Source: Anodontia alba
Lineage: Eukaryota; Mollusca; Bivalvia; Lucinida; Lucinidae
Direction: 5' to 3'
NCBI GenBank assembly: GCA_964016985.1
Contig: OZ024828.1
Span: 27,658,581-27,722,580, forward strand
Length of the DNA: 64,000 nucleotides
Part shown: one piece after another, positions 22,149 through 32,582 of the stretch
Position numbering within the stretch: the stretch's first letter is position 1
Layout: every line of letters begins with the position of its first letter
Program-made: the position numbers and the translations under genes
Notes under the pieces: model-generated
What the model was told of the DNA's origin: nothing
The model's database searches: none
The model's input: only the letters and a program-made list of their open reading frames with translations

Positions 22149-23792
22149 TGATCTTTTACTTTGTTTGAGTTGGGGTTTAACGCCACTACCAAGAATCGCT
22201 TAGTCATATCATGACGTTGTCTGTGTGTGACAGTTGGAAATGATGTCATTTTATTGTGTGTCTGCTCACTGCAGCATCATGCCCTAGACAAATTGACATG
22301 AAGAGGGGGTGGGGTGGGGGTGAGGAGGTATTCTTTCAGGCCCACCCCATTCAATCCAACCATAAACTTCAGTCCGATCGGGCGATCACTTCTCCTGATA
22401 ATAAAAGAAAATATAAGCCTTCTTTTTTGAATGACATGGGAATGACATTTTTACCCTGTCTGCTAACTCTTTTCCATTTCCTCTATGTAGTTTTGGTAAC
22501 GACCCACTGGGTATACGCCGCAGTGAGCTTATTTATCGCCAACGCATGACCACCACTGAAATGTACCCTTTTCATTGGATACAAAAATGAACTGAGTCAA
22601 AATACCGAAAGCAGTAAATTAGAAAAAAAATATCTTAATAAAACAAAATCCTGCAAGACCTTGTGGGTTGGGATACCTCAGGAAGTCGGCGGAGATTACC
22701 TCTACAGTTCTGTCGCTGGACATATTTCGCAAGGTTAAAAAATCAAAAACTTTTTCCCGGAAAAATCGAGTGGAAAATGTTACAAATCCTGGTTACTGCT
22801 CTTTTTGTAAGTTTTAAACAACCTTCTAGAAATACGGTACAATGACTATTTATATCCGCGTCAAGAACGCTTACAGCACAATGACATGATTGACAGATGC
22901 GAATTTTAAAAAAATGGCGGGATCTAGTAAAATTTTAAGGTTTGTTCATCTATTTAGCGGAAAACCTATAATTAATTTGGAGCCAGCCATTTTTGGAGAA
23001 GTTTGCGGAGGCTGCCCGCTCCAACTTTCTCGCTGATTATTGTTTTGCTAAAATATAAAATAAAAAAACTGTGAAAAATTAAGCGAAAAAATATTTAAAA
23101 AATAGTTTCCTTCAGAAGATATAAAGAATGCATTGCTATCCTGTATCCTCTGTTCGCGACTATTTACACTTTCAGAGGGTATGCCTATTTGAGTGTATCT
23201 CAGGAGCTCTAGAAACTGAGCTTATCTTTTATTTCTTTGTTGTTGGACAGGAATGGGATGTGCTTAAACATAAACCTTCGTTTGTCCTCATTCAAGACCA
23301 ATTATGGAAATAATTCTCTAAAATCACAATCATATTTCACCTCTTTCTGTTTTTCTTTTCGTTTCATTTTCTCACCCGTGCCCGATCAAACAGGATCCAG
23401 TGCCTACCACACGGACTCAAATTAAAAAAAATAACGGCGATAAATAAACACAAGTTGACAAATCCGTCCTGTAATATCCCTGTTTGGCGCTAATCTCTTG
23501 GAGTTCTTTTTAAGTGTATTAAAAAACGCTGCTTTGTCAAGTGACTTGCTATCACGTGATAGTCATGCGATCACGCTGATTGGTTAAGAGTTAGAGTACA
23601 TGTTCATTGCTACATCGCATGTGCGAGTCTGAATAAAATCGGTGAAAAATGAGGGGAATGACGGCTGCTCAAATGAGGGTACCCCTTCCGTAGACCTAAA
23701 TCAGAAGAATATGCAGCAGGCTGTGATTTAAAAGACTGTCAGTCAGCAGCCAGTTAAAATATTGTTAGTTAAGATTTACACTGAAAAGTTCT
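22149..23792. other. No confident gene
   Basis: A relative of the retroposon at 17336 begins at 22165 (GAGTTGGGGTTTAACGCCAC) and fades by about 22240. A plus-strand frame at 22256-22549 has a G-rich start and no recognisable domain. From about 22860 the sequence is A+T-rich, with phrases (GTTTGCGGAGGCTGCCCGCT near 23003) mirrored at 20935-20955 (GCGGGCGACCTCCGCAAACT), suggesting two copies of another dispersed repeat in opposite orientation. Confidence 0.35.
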
Positions 23793-23839
23793 TGGTTTGT
23801 GTTGAGGTTTTATGGCCCAGTCAACCAAACTGGGTCATA

Positions 23840-25164
23840 CGAGGGTCGTGCAAAAAGTTCTGTCACTAATAGGCTTCCTTTGTTTTATCAATTTTAAAAA
23901 TGTATTTTAAAATGATTCACTGCACTTGAATGGAATGTTGACAAGCTAACGATACCCGTTTATTTCATGCAAATTGCTTTTCAACTGACCGAGTTAATTC
24001 AAATTAAGTCATATACACTGACCAATTTACTTGTTACATTGGAACATGGACCAGAAGACTGAAATTAGTAGCTATATTAAATGCCGCATTAGGCTTAATA
24101 TAGATTCAAAGCAGATATTTAATGAATTGTGTGGTATATATGGACCTCAGACCACTTCAATGCGCATAGTGTTTAGGTGGGTTAAAGCTTTTAAAGCTGG
24201 AACATTTTCTGTTGAAGATGATACCCGTCCTGAAAGGCCTAAAACCTCTGTTACCAAGGCTAACATCGCTGCTGTAAAGATTGTGGTTGAACAGGATGCG
24301 CGATTGTCTGTCAAAGATATAGCTAGTTGTATTGGCATATCAGAAGGCAGTGTGCAAATAATTTTGAAAAAGCGTTTGGACCTGAGAAAGGTTTGCGCTA
24401 GGTGGGTACCTCATTTACTTACTGAGGAGCAAAAGACACAACGCCTTAAATGTGCCCGGGAACATTGGAAAACATACAAAGACTGTAATAGTCGGGTTCT
24501 TTCTAACTTGCTAACAGGTGATGAAACCTGGGTGCACATGTTTGAGCCACAAAGAAGGGCTGATAATAAGCAATGGAAGCGAAAAGATAAAAAACGCCCA
24601 TGATTTGCCAAGAGAACCATAAGTTGAAAAAGATGTTGTACGCAATTTTCTTTATTTTAAGTGGGCCAGTCGTTCAAGTGCCTTGTCCATCTGGTCATAC
24701 AGCCGCTGGCCGATTCTACAAGAATTCAGTACTGAAGAAAGTGAAAGAGTTTTACAATAAGAAACGACCAAGCAAAGGATGGTCAGGAGTCCACCTTTTA
24801 CATGACAACGCCTCCTCTCATAAGTGTGAGGTTGTTAAGTCTTTTTGGCTTCTGAAAAGGTGAAAGTTTTAAACCATCCACCTTATTCACCTGACCTGAG
24901 TCGCTGTGACTTCTTTTTATTTCCAAGGCTTAAGAAAATGCTTTCAGGAAATAAGTATACGTCTAGAAGTTCTCTTGGCAGCGCTATTTATCAGATACCA
25001 AAAGAAGACTATTTATCTGCTTTTCGCGACTGGATAAAAAGGTTACAAAAAATGTATTTCAGTAAAGGGGGAATACTTTGAAGGTTTGTAATAAAAATAT
25101 ATTTGATAAAACGTAGCACTGAAGTAATCCGAACCCAGTGACAAAATTTTTTGCAGGACCCTCG
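23840..25164 (+). mobile_element. mariner (DD34D) element, 1325 bp
   Basis: Terminal inverted repeats of 27 bp with three mismatches: CGAGGGTCGTGCAAAAAGTT on the left, complement of TTTTTTGCAGGACCCTCG on the right. TA duplications lie at 23838-23839 and 25165-25166. The length is normal for mariner. It carries one transposase ORF, broken by frameshifts. Confidence 0.95.
24046..25081 (+). pseudogene. mariner transposase, frameshifted
   Basis: The transposase would bind the element ends, cut at TA and paste the element elsewhere. The start ATG at 24046 (MDQKTEISSYIKCR) opens 185 codons containing the N-terminal helix-turn-helix region and the linker (RWVPHLLTEEQKTQR, a form of the WVPHxL motif). 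The first catalytic Asp is in TGDETW (24530-24532), the second in LLHDNASSHK (24804-24806), the third in SPDLSRCDFF (24908-24910). From the second to the third Asp is 104 bases, one short of 35 codons, so a single-base loss explains the second frame change and the ancestral spacing is DD34D. An earlier frame change and stop lie at about 24600-24640. All three acidic residues survive, but the reading frame does not. The GDETWVH form points to a mariner subfamily other than mauritiana. Confidence 0.95.
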
Positions 25165-25418
25165 TATCGAGCGCGGTCAGTTTATCTTACCACACTTTTA
25201 CTGGGCAGGTCTACTCCTCTAAGCGGTTAATCAGCATTGTGTACATTCTTTCGCCAGAAACTGACAACTGCCCTTCTTGAATCAGCGGAAGGGAGAGAAA
25301 TATTTCATGATCAAATTCCATGAAAGAATGTTGCCGACCAGGCAGGGTTCGGACCAGCAACCTCCTGATCAAAAGTCGGACGCGCATCCAGCTGAGCCAC
25401 CGAGGCCGACTAAGTTCT

Positions 25419-26356
25419 ATAGTGCTATATATTCATTTATAAACAGAAAATGTTTCCATGCGAGCGAACATTTTGCTTGTAAAGAGCAAACCGTATTTTG
25501 GTAACTGAAATAGCATCTCTTGTGTCTTCAAAACTTCATATCATTGCATTAAAACATCTATGAAATCAAGTCATTTTATAATAAAAAATTCTGACGTGGC
25601 AAGTTTCTGATTTATTGTTTTTCTTTACCTTTACATGTCAGAACCGTTTGGAGGCAAATGCACCGTCTGATATTCACACATGGTCTTAAGTATGCGCAAT
25701 TTAAAAAAATGACAAAACATATTTAACACACATTGTATATTGTCTTTGACAGTGGGATTAACATTGTATTTGAATAAATACTCCTGAAAGATTTTGCCGC
25801 CATTTTGTAAACGGGCACAACGTTTGCAGACAGGAAGCCGCCCTCCCTAATATTTGTAACGTTTTAACCTTTTAAGAGAAAGAATTTACTCCAAGAGGTG
25901 TACCTAGCAACGAGAAGGAAAGCAAACAGTTCCATTTCAGAGTTACGTCCCCTGAAGATGTAGTCATTCCATCTCAATTGCATTCAGCAGACGAATGGAA
26001 CATCAAGTTCTGTTTTCTGGCAAAATAATCACGAATGTATCACTCATTTATCGTTTGCTGGTTTTGTCAAAAGTGCGGTGAATATCAAGGGCATATTATA
26101 CAATTTCAAGGGGAAATAACTCCTCCGACATTAAACACTTCCTATCTCATGAGGAAGTGGAGCTACTCTTAAAGATATAAATATAAGGTGTGTCTTGGTC
26201 ATTAGTCTTATAGCTGATAAGAGACTAGATACTCCAAAACAGTATACTGCCAGTAGGCAATAGACAGGTTGAGGCCCAATAGCATAATTTACGCTCGTAG
26301 TACTGGCTTATTTATATGTTCCATAGGTAATATCCTCTCCAAAATTTTATTACCCC
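25419..26356. other. No gene recognised
   Basis: A+T-rich. A small hairpin CACTTCCTATCTCATGAGG at 26137-26160 is the only structure noted. Confidence 0.35.
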
Positions 26357-26560
26357 TCAGAAGGCCTCTTTACAACCCCTACTGGTATCTAGACGCAAAT
26401 GAACCTCAAGAGTTGACGCGTCTTTAAACCTAAACTCATGCTGGGATCTAATAATCACCTCTTTATCATACGCCTTTGATCTCTCATGCATATCCCCTAG
26501 ATAGGAGCAATAAAATCTGTTATCAATAGTGAGTGGTACCACTTTTGATCTCATTTTAGC
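26357..26560 (-). CDS. Unidentified open frame with protein-like composition
   Basis: The minus strand reads about 68 codons without a stop: DIAKMRSKVVPLTIDNRFYC ... SYLGDMHERSKAYDKEVII ... STLEVHLRLDTSRG, ending at a TGA. The balanced composition stands out from the low-complexity shadows in the window. No family is recognised. It begins next to a hairpin (26575-26625), so an upstream part may have been replaced. No convincing splice acceptor was seen. It may be a retroelement or gene fragment. Confidence 0.25.
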   Translation of the reverse strand, partial: AKMRSKVVPLTIDNRFYCSYLGDMHERSKAYDKEVIIRSQHEFRFKDASTLEVHLRLDTSRGCKEAF

Positions 26561-26571
26561 TATGTCTTTAA

Positions 26572-26627
26572 AGGATAGAATTTGCTTCCTCTGGGAGCAA
26601 ATTCTATCCTTTAAGAGTACACACCAC
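26572..26627. repeat. Family K hairpin
   Basis: CTTTAAAGGATAGAATTTGC pairs with GCAAATTCTATCCTTTAAG across TTCCTCTGGGA. K hairpins (TTTGCTCCC / GGGAGCAAA inside GGGGTCTGCC ... GTAGACC arms) recur at 47769, 51240 and 59655. Confidence 0.8.
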
Positions 26628-26857
26628 ATTTAAAAGGATTCAAGAACTGAGGAGGTAAAGCATTGTGTGTAAAAAAATCTCCTTGTTAAAATGGCGGCAC
26701 ACTCTTCAGATATAACTATTTCCCTTATACTACTAGTATAAAACGTGGCAAAGCACAGTATGCGGAAGGAAACATTGTAATTAATTGTACTATTGCGGCA
26801 GTATCAGAACGTGATAGCTCTTAGTAAACACGAATTTAAATCATTCCGCCGTAACGT

Positions 26858-27090
26858 CAAAAAACGTACCTTTTGACATGTGCGCCCAGCGAATATTTAG
26901 ATCAGCCTGCGTATTCGCGCAGTCTGATCAGAATCTTCGCTGGGCGCATTTTGGATAGCCCAGGACGGAAAGTTTCTTCGTGCGGACAACAAAGATTCAA
27001 ATCAGACTGCGCGGATGCGCAGGCTGATTTGAGTCTTTGTTGGCCGCACATGTCAGAAGAACGTTCCCTCACGTTGCGGCCCATATTCGT
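26858..27090. repeat. Double-hairpin repeat family D, copy 4 (well preserved)
   Basis: GCGCCCAGCGAATATTTAGA pairs with AATCTTCGCTGGGCGC. The spacer is TTTGGATAGCCCAGGA. The second hairpin is GATTCAAATCAGACTGCGCG with GCGCAGGCTGATTTGAGTCT. The edges are AACGTACCTTTTGACATG and CACGTTGCGGCCCAT. Confidence 0.9.
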
Positions 27091-27289
27091 TTTTGCGAGC
27101 TCTTTTAAAACCTAATTTTCTCCTATTACAGGTATTTTAAATCCTGGTTTTGTTGTCTTAAAAGAAAGCGATGAATTAGCACTATTCCTGTTTTGATGAC
27201 AATGATATTTTTCCTCTTGTATTTGCTGAATCACGATTCGAGCCGGAACGTGAGATGAACCTTATGACTAGAGCCCATCTGCGCAGTTC

Positions 27290-27400
27290 GCAGAAGTCAT
27301 TGATTTACAGACTATTCACAGAGCGTCCAGCAAAGACTCTAATCAGGATACGGGGATGTGCATGCTGACTTATGTCTTAGATGGACACACGTGTCATAAG
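27290..27400. repeat. Family D, copy 5 (single hairpin, diverged)
   Basis: GCGTCCAGCAAAGACTCTAA, CAGGATACGGGGATGTGC and TGACTTATGTCTTAGATGG keep one diverged hairpin. Confidence 0.6.
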
Positions 27401-27592
27401 GTATTCTTTCTTTAATTTTAGACTCATTTTCAGAATGCTGAAATAATGTCGATCATATCTGTATTACCATAGTAGTTTCCATAAAGTTTCAAACACCTTA
27501 CCTTCTTATCCTAAAAGATAACTATTTGACTATCTCTCTGAGCGTAATCAAATCTCTTTGTGCGTGATCAAAGTCCCACCTGCCGTGTTTAA

Positions 27593-27770
27593 CTCTTTCA
27601 TCCCTGCAGACCAAAACATATACCTTTGCAAACTGTTCAGAGCCGTCTCATCAAAATCTACACTGTTTGCAATTGCCATTGGGTCTTGACTGAAACCCCA
27701 ATTCGCATCAATGGACATGTCCAAATTCAAGGACGGAAAAGTCCATGTCGGTAACTCGGAATTGAAAGTG
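27593..27770. mobile_element. TTAA-flanked palindromic element
   Basis: TTAA at 27589 and 27771. The left end CTCTTTCATCCCTGCAG is weakly mirrored by AATTGAAAGTG. The stem TCATCAAAATCTACACTG is followed by TTTGCAATTGCC. A related end (GGGATGAAAGTGTTAA) occurs at 56088-56102. Confidence 0.55.
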
Positions 27771-27884
27771 TTAAGCGATATTCGATTTTCAAAGTAATCA
27801 GAATGGGCTAAAAGGAATAAAAATATGCTGTATGATGAAATGTTCCACCTATTGTGTTAAAGCCAGTTTCTCAGTTACTACATA

Positions 27885-27991
27885 CCCAGCTAGCATTCTT
27901 TATAAATCTATAGCGGGCCGTTATCGGCCGGTCAGCTACCCTGACGGGGCGATAACGGCCCGCTATAGATTTATAAAGAATGCTTACTGGG
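27885..27991. mobile_element. Palindromic element family C, copy 2
   Basis: CCCAGCTAGCATTCTTTATA at the left and TATAAAGAATGCTTACTGGG at the right. The core GCGGGCCGTTATCGGCC has a tip CAGCTACCCTGAC. Confidence 0.93.
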
Positions 27992-28389
27992 TAGGTCATG
28001 CTCATGGTTCATGGAATAAACTTGTATCTGGAGAAGGCGGTTTAATGCAGTGAACTCTGTTTGACATTGTTCTACGTTTCAATTTTACAGTTGAACTTGG
28101 AAAGTTTGGTTTTACTGTTTAAGTTAAGGACAGATTCTCAAGGGACATACCAGTGATAACTGACGCACACTTGCATCAGTGAACAAGAACTGAATGCAAT
28201 GAGCAATATATGTTTTGAACTTGATTTCTATGGTCGCTGAGCTCAGAAAATTTTGTCACCTATTGCGTTTAGGTCATTTTCTTATAAACACAGGGGACAC
28301 ACTTATGATATTTGGCACAGTCATATCTGTGGAAGGGCAAATGAATGCAGTGGATTTATATTATATTTAGGTCAGTGTCTCAGCTAGCA

Positions 28390-28670
28390 CATCGTGAAAA
28401 CATGCCTATATAATTCTGACCCCCTTAAACCCAACTTTTATACAGTAAAACTGGGGTTTACAGAGATATACATTATTGTTCTTATTTCTGCTCAAAAACA
28501 TAGATTGTGGGTACTCGTTAGAACCGCCTCGCCAAGGCGGTTCTAAAGAGTACCCACAATCTATGCTTTGAGCAGAAATATGAAAAATATCCAAATTTTT
28601 ATCTGAAAATTTTCATTTTTTTTCATGGAAAAAATTTTCAGTATATTTGAATAGGCTTGTTCTCGTAATG
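28390..28670 (+). mobile_element. TIR element family A, copy 3
   Basis: Starts CATCGTGAAAACATGCCTAT and ends AATAGGCTTGTTCTCGTAATG minus one base. The central stem is intact except AAAGAG for ACGAG. Confidence 0.9.
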
Positions 28671-29029
28671 ATATGGCCATCGCCCGTCATACATCGCCCT
28701 AGTGTCTGGGGAAGAGCAGATGAAGTCCGCATCATAGATTGATTAAGACATTTTGTTGGCAGAAAGCTACAGCTTAAACCGGTTTTACTCTCGCGAAACC
28801 TCGCTCTTAATTCTGATAATGCCCATTCGTCTACCTCTTCAGTGAACATCCAAGATGTTTCTAATGACCTTCTAATGACCACTCAGGGCAGATGGGTTAT
28901 TGACAACTTAAACTACAAACTTATTGGTGTGCTTTTCTGAGTACTGTTCTCCAGCAATACGTGCCACGCTTGTAGTGATAAAGAATGGGGGAGTTTGTAC
29001 ATGGTATTAACTATGTCAGACTACGGACC
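28671..29029. other. No gene recognised
   Basis: A phrase GGTTTTACTCTCGCGAAACC (28778) resembles GTTTTATTCACGCGAAACC at 320, which suggests another dispersed repeat. The minus-strand frame here has no known domain. Confidence 0.35.
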
Positions 29030-29084
29030 CAGCAGGCACATTGACGTTGAATTGGCGTTGTTTCAACGTTGTGTGCCTGCTGGG
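29030..29084. mobile_element. Family O, compact copy
   Basis: CCCAGCAGGCACATTGACG at the left and CAACGTTGTGTGCCTGCTGG at the right make a nearly complete 55-bp hairpin. Confidence 0.85.
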
Positions 29085-29276
29085 GAATGTGTAATTGTGT
29101 GCACCCAAAATATCCAGGCAAGTATATTCTTCCTTGTTAATGTACCAAGCAGGCTCTAGGTCTATTTGAACCACAACGACAGAAAACATATCTTCAGGAC
29201 ATGTGCATGCACCCAGGAAACATTCAGATCAATTTGCGCGTTCGCAAAATCTGGGCTCAGTTGTTCAAAGCTAACG

Positions 29277-30368
29277 CCAGTATTTTAACTCATTCTTACC
29301 TTCTTCGATAAGAGAATGGAATTCACTTCCAGAACAGCACAGAACGTCCTCTACTGTCACATCTTTTAAGTATCATCTCAACCAGCCTAATTCTTTCATA
29401 CCAAAGGTTTATTATGTTGGAGAGCGCAAAACGCAGATGTTGCATACCCGCTTACGGACCAAATGTAGTTCACTTAATTACGATATATTTCTCAAAAATC
29501 TGACTGATTCACCTGTATGCTCATGTGGCAATGTTGAAAATGCAGAACATTATCTGCTCCATTGTCATCTGTACCGGCAGCCTCGAGCTGAAATGCTAAA
29601 CACCCTTTCTCAAATCTGCCATGTAACACTGGATACACTACTATTTGGTGACAGCTCGCTCTCATACGATGCAAATAGTACAATCTTCTTGACAGTGCAG
29701 AAATTTATTAAGGACTCAAAACGATTTTAAAGTGTGGAAACATTAAGAAAAATATTGAACCTGTACTTTGTGCTCTGCTCCTTGTTACTGTATATGCACG
29801 ATGCCTTGTCATCGTTTTTGCCTAGACTTTAAACATGTTTGATTCAGTACAACACAGAAGTGGTAATCGCGACGACAAGGCACCCGATGACCTGCATTAG
29901 ATGTCTCCGAATGGGAAGAATCGATTATTTTATATTATTGCCAAGACCTTTGACGCTCCCTTCCCCTCGACCGGATCCAGCTCGAAACACTCCCATCTTT
30001 TCTCAATTTTTTCGCTCCTTCCCAACCAATGCTCCTATAAAGATATGGATATGTATGCTTTTCTGTTCTTTTGTCCAAATTAATATCTTTCAATGTCATT
30101 GTTGTTAAATTTATTTTTAAATGTATACGAACTTGTAGGCTTGCTACGACACCTCTTTATATAGATTAACTTACAAAGTTTAACATGATTATAAACAGCC
30201 TACATTCACTGACCTTATGACCTGCCACGATTGTACACTCTGTATTAATATGCTTCTAAGGAGAGAAACTCTATAAGCCTTGAGCTTCCGTTCCAATCCT
30301 ATCAAGTATTATTGTATGTATATATTACTGCTTGTCATGTGAAATTGTGAAATAAATATGTTTAAACT
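29277..30368 (+). mobile_element. 5'-truncated non-LTR retrotransposon (LINE), 3' end
   Basis: A 1092-bp insertion flanked by a 10-bp target duplication AAAGCTAACG (29267-29276, 30369-30378) within a B element. It contains the last part of an ORF and a 3' UTR of about 640 bp ending GTGAAATAAATATGTTTAAACT. Truncation at the 5' side and a 10-bp duplication are typical of LINE integration. Confidence 0.9.
29281..29730 (+). pseudogene. C-terminal fragment of a LINE ORF2 (reverse transcriptase protein tail)
   Basis: One uninterrupted frame of 149 codons to a TAA. It begins inside the protein at NSFLPSSIREWNSLPEQ, continues with FIPKVYYVGERKTQ and LHTRLRTKCSSLNYDIF, then has the cysteine/histidine motif CSCGNVENAEHYLLHCHLY and RAEMLN, and ends FIKDSKRF. 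The SIxEWNxLP phrase, the HTRLR block and the C-x-CG-x(5)-EH-x(3)-HC knuckle are typical of the last part of LINE ORF2 proteins of the Jockey/RTE-like kind in invertebrates. The RT and endonuclease domains are absent because the copy is 5'-truncated. The lack of stops suggests a fairly recent insertion. Confidence 0.85.
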
Positions 30369-30828
30369 AAAGCTAACGACGTCGTTAGTTAACGATTCGT
30401 TAAAATTTACATCGAGTGATACGCAAATATGCTGAAATTTTTTGCTGAATAAATGTGAGTAGCTTTTGCAAAAGCTATTCATTTTTTCAGCACAAAAATA
30501 TCAGAATATTGTGTATTGTATCCGCTAAAACAATTAACGAAAGGACCCTTAACGAGCTCGTTAAGCTAACGACGCTTTGAACAACTGGGCCCTGATTAGA
30601 TACGTTACCGGGAGCGTTTTGGATAGCCAAGGGTGCAAAGTTTCCTCATGCGGACATTTTCCGGGTATCTTCTCTTGTATTTTTGCTGGGCGCACATGTA
30701 AGAAGGTAGGTTTTCACACGTCACGGCTCATTTAATACATAGATATATTCCAATTCAAACACAAATGCGGCTTTTTTTGTGGGTGGGGTGGTGGTGGGGT
30801 GGGGGCGAAAGATTTACTCTGGATGGTA

Positions 30829-30926
30829 CCCAGCTAGCATTATACTTAAATCTTTAATCTTTATCGGACCGTTATCGGCCCGGGCCGATAACGGTCCGAT
30901 ATAGAGTTATGTAGAATGCTAGCTGA
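30829..30926. mobile_element. Palindromic element family C, copy 3
   Basis: CCAGCTAGCATTATAC at the left and GTAGAATGCTAGCTG at the right. The core GGACCGTTATCGGCCCGGGC is missing the CAGCTACCCTG tip. It is preceded by a G-rich run (30780-30808). Confidence 0.88.
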
Positions 30927-31079
30927 ATGGATTCTGCCAAGGCCAGACTGTGCAGTAAGTTTAAGGTCATACAAATTGGCTTAATTATCATTTTAGAGTT
31001 AAATCCGTATCAGACGGATTCGATCTCCGATCATCTCCAACCTACCATATTGTGTCATGAATTTGGACAAGTGTAAACG

Positions 31080-31292
31080 ATTTACTTGCTGGATAAATTT
31101 TTCAGACATCTTGGAAAATTTCCTTGACCTGTCTCGGGAAATGACATTTGACCATTCCATGCAAATACTCTCAAAAAATAGTCATAGTTTTCATGAAATA
31201 ACAAAATCTTATTTTCTGTAAAATAAAGAAGATAAAAAAAGAAGTAAATCTGTAATCAATTTGTCGTCTGCTGAAATTTCGCACGGAGTACT
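31080..31292. mobile_element. Family F-like hairpin element
   Basis: GACATTTGACCATTCCATGC pairs with CATAGTTTTCATGAAATAA imperfectly. CAATTTGTCGTCTGCTGAAA at the right side is the F signature. The ends are decayed. Confidence 0.6.
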
Positions 31293-31446
31293 AAAGGCTT
31301 TTTTTTTTTCTTTTCATAAGCTCTACTGTGAAACATAAGATTCGTGACTCTTTCAATTTTGTCGCGACATTGCGTGTCCTCAGTGATTTACAGAAATCAC
31401 AACAATCTACAAAAGGTGTTTACAGAAAATACAGAAATCTACAAAT

Positions 31447-31965
31447 GAGCCGCGACGTCATAAAATGTACCCTCGGACATGTGCGCTCAGCGAAGATTCA
31501 GATCAGCTTGCGCATTCGCGCAGTCTGATCAGAATCCTCACTGGACGAGTTTGGATAGCCAAGGATACAAAGATTCTTCATGTCATCACGAAAACATACC
31601 TATATAATTTTGACCCCCTTAAAACCCACTTTTATATAGTTAAACTGGGGTTTACAGGGGTATGCATTATTTTTCTTATTTCTAATCAACACATAGATTG
31701 TGGTACTCGTTAGAACCGCCTCGTCGAGGCGGTTCTAACGAGTACCCACAATCTATGTTTTGAGCAGAAACTAAAAAATAACAGAATATTTTTATCTGAA
31801 AATTTTCATTTTTTGGTGATAAAATTTTCAGTATGTTTGAATAGGCATGTTTTCTTCATGTGGAGAACGAAGACACTGAGTTGAGTGCGCAGATGCGAAG
31901 GCTGATTTGAGTCTTCTTTGTGAGCACGTCAGAAGATACTCTTTCTCACGTTGTGGTACAATTGA
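31447..31965. repeat. Family D copy 7, split by an A element
   Basis: The first hairpin (GCTCAGCGAAGATTCAGATC, CTGATCAGAATCCTCACTGG) and TTGGATAGCCAAGGATAC precede the A element. GAACGAAGACACTGAG, GCTGATTTGAGTCTTC and CTTTCTCACGTTGTGG follow it. Confidence 0.88.
31584..31851 (+). mobile_element. TIR element family A, copy 4
   Basis: Left end CATCACGAAAACATACCTAT. The right end stops at AATAGGCATGTT, with the usual TTCGTAATG replaced by a second copy of the target TTCTTCATGT (31574-31583 and 31852-31861). The target lies in a D repeat, so the empty site is known. Confidence 0.9.
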
Positions 31966-32033
31966 GCCACCTCATAAAAAACAAAACAAAAAAAAAAAAA
32001 AAAAAACAACAAAAAACAAATAAACAAAAGGGA

Positions 32034-32216
32034 TGTGCGCACAATGAAGACTCAGATCAGCCTGGGCACACGCCCAGTCTGATCAGAGTCTTCGCAGTGC
32101 GCTCAATTGGTAGCTAAGGACCCAAGCTTTCTTCATGCGGACAGCGAAGTCTCTGATCAGACTGGGCGGATGCCCAGGCTGATCTGAGTCTTCGCTGGGC
32201 GCACATGCCTTTTTGT
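32034..32216. repeat. Double-hairpin repeat family D, copy 8
   Basis: GCGCACAATGAAGACTCAGA pairs with TCTGATCAGAGTCTTCG. GCGAAGTCTCTGATCAGACT pairs with GCTGATCTGAGTCTTCGC. It is separated from copy 7 by an A-rich run (31984-32028). Confidence 0.88.
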
Positions 32217-32582
32217 TGGTTTTGTCATGATGGCTCAAATAGTGTTTCAGAATGGCATGTATTGCGTTCAGAAAACTATATCTGAGGATACCCAGGGATT
32301 GCAACTATCACATAGCAAAGCCTTCCTGGGGCACCAAAAGAAGGAGAGATGAAGAATAAACAATGACAAAACAAAACAGACGGCGTATGTGCGACCACCA
32401 ACGCGCGAACAAAGAAGAATTGCAACAAAGGAACTACCTTGCAACGGTCAGAACGAAAAACTACTAGAGAGGGGTAGAAGCTTAACTCTTTCGGTGCCGT
32501 GACGATATTTGTCGTCTGCTTTTGTTTCAAAAACAAACTATGGTTTGGAAAGACGTTTATATGTAAAGTTGGAAGACTGGAT

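Larger units (their letters stand above)
23793..25411 (-). mobile_element. SINE (same family as 9466) split by a mariner
   Basis: Minus-strand SINE. The 3' tail part is at 23793-23839, and the body and tRNA head at 25165-25411 (head complement GAGCCACCGAGGCCGAC). A 7-bp target duplication AAGTTCT flanks the whole unit (23786-23792, 25412-25418). The phrase GGGTCATATCGAGCGCGGTC is cut at its TA by the mariner. The head is more worn than at 9466 (CAGGGTTCGGACCAGCAACC). Confidence 0.9.
29254..30591 (+). mobile_element. TIR element family B, copy 4, split by a LINE
   Basis: Only GGCTCAGTTGTTCAAAGCTAACG remains left of the LINE. The rest runs from 30369 (AAAGCTAACGACGTCGTTAG) to GAACAACTGGGCC. 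The 3-bp duplication CTG lies at 29251-29253 and 30592-30594. Confidence 0.88.
29176..30735. repeat. Family D copy 6, split by a B element
   Basis: The left part (CAGGACATGTGCATGCACCC, ATTCAGATCAATTTGCGCG, TTCGCAAAATCTG) stops at 29253 and resumes at 30592 with CTGATTAGATACGTTACCGG, GGATAGCCAAGGGTGC and GCGCACATGTAAGAAGG. The joined order matches other D copies, so the 1.3 kb between is an insertion. Confidence 0.85.
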
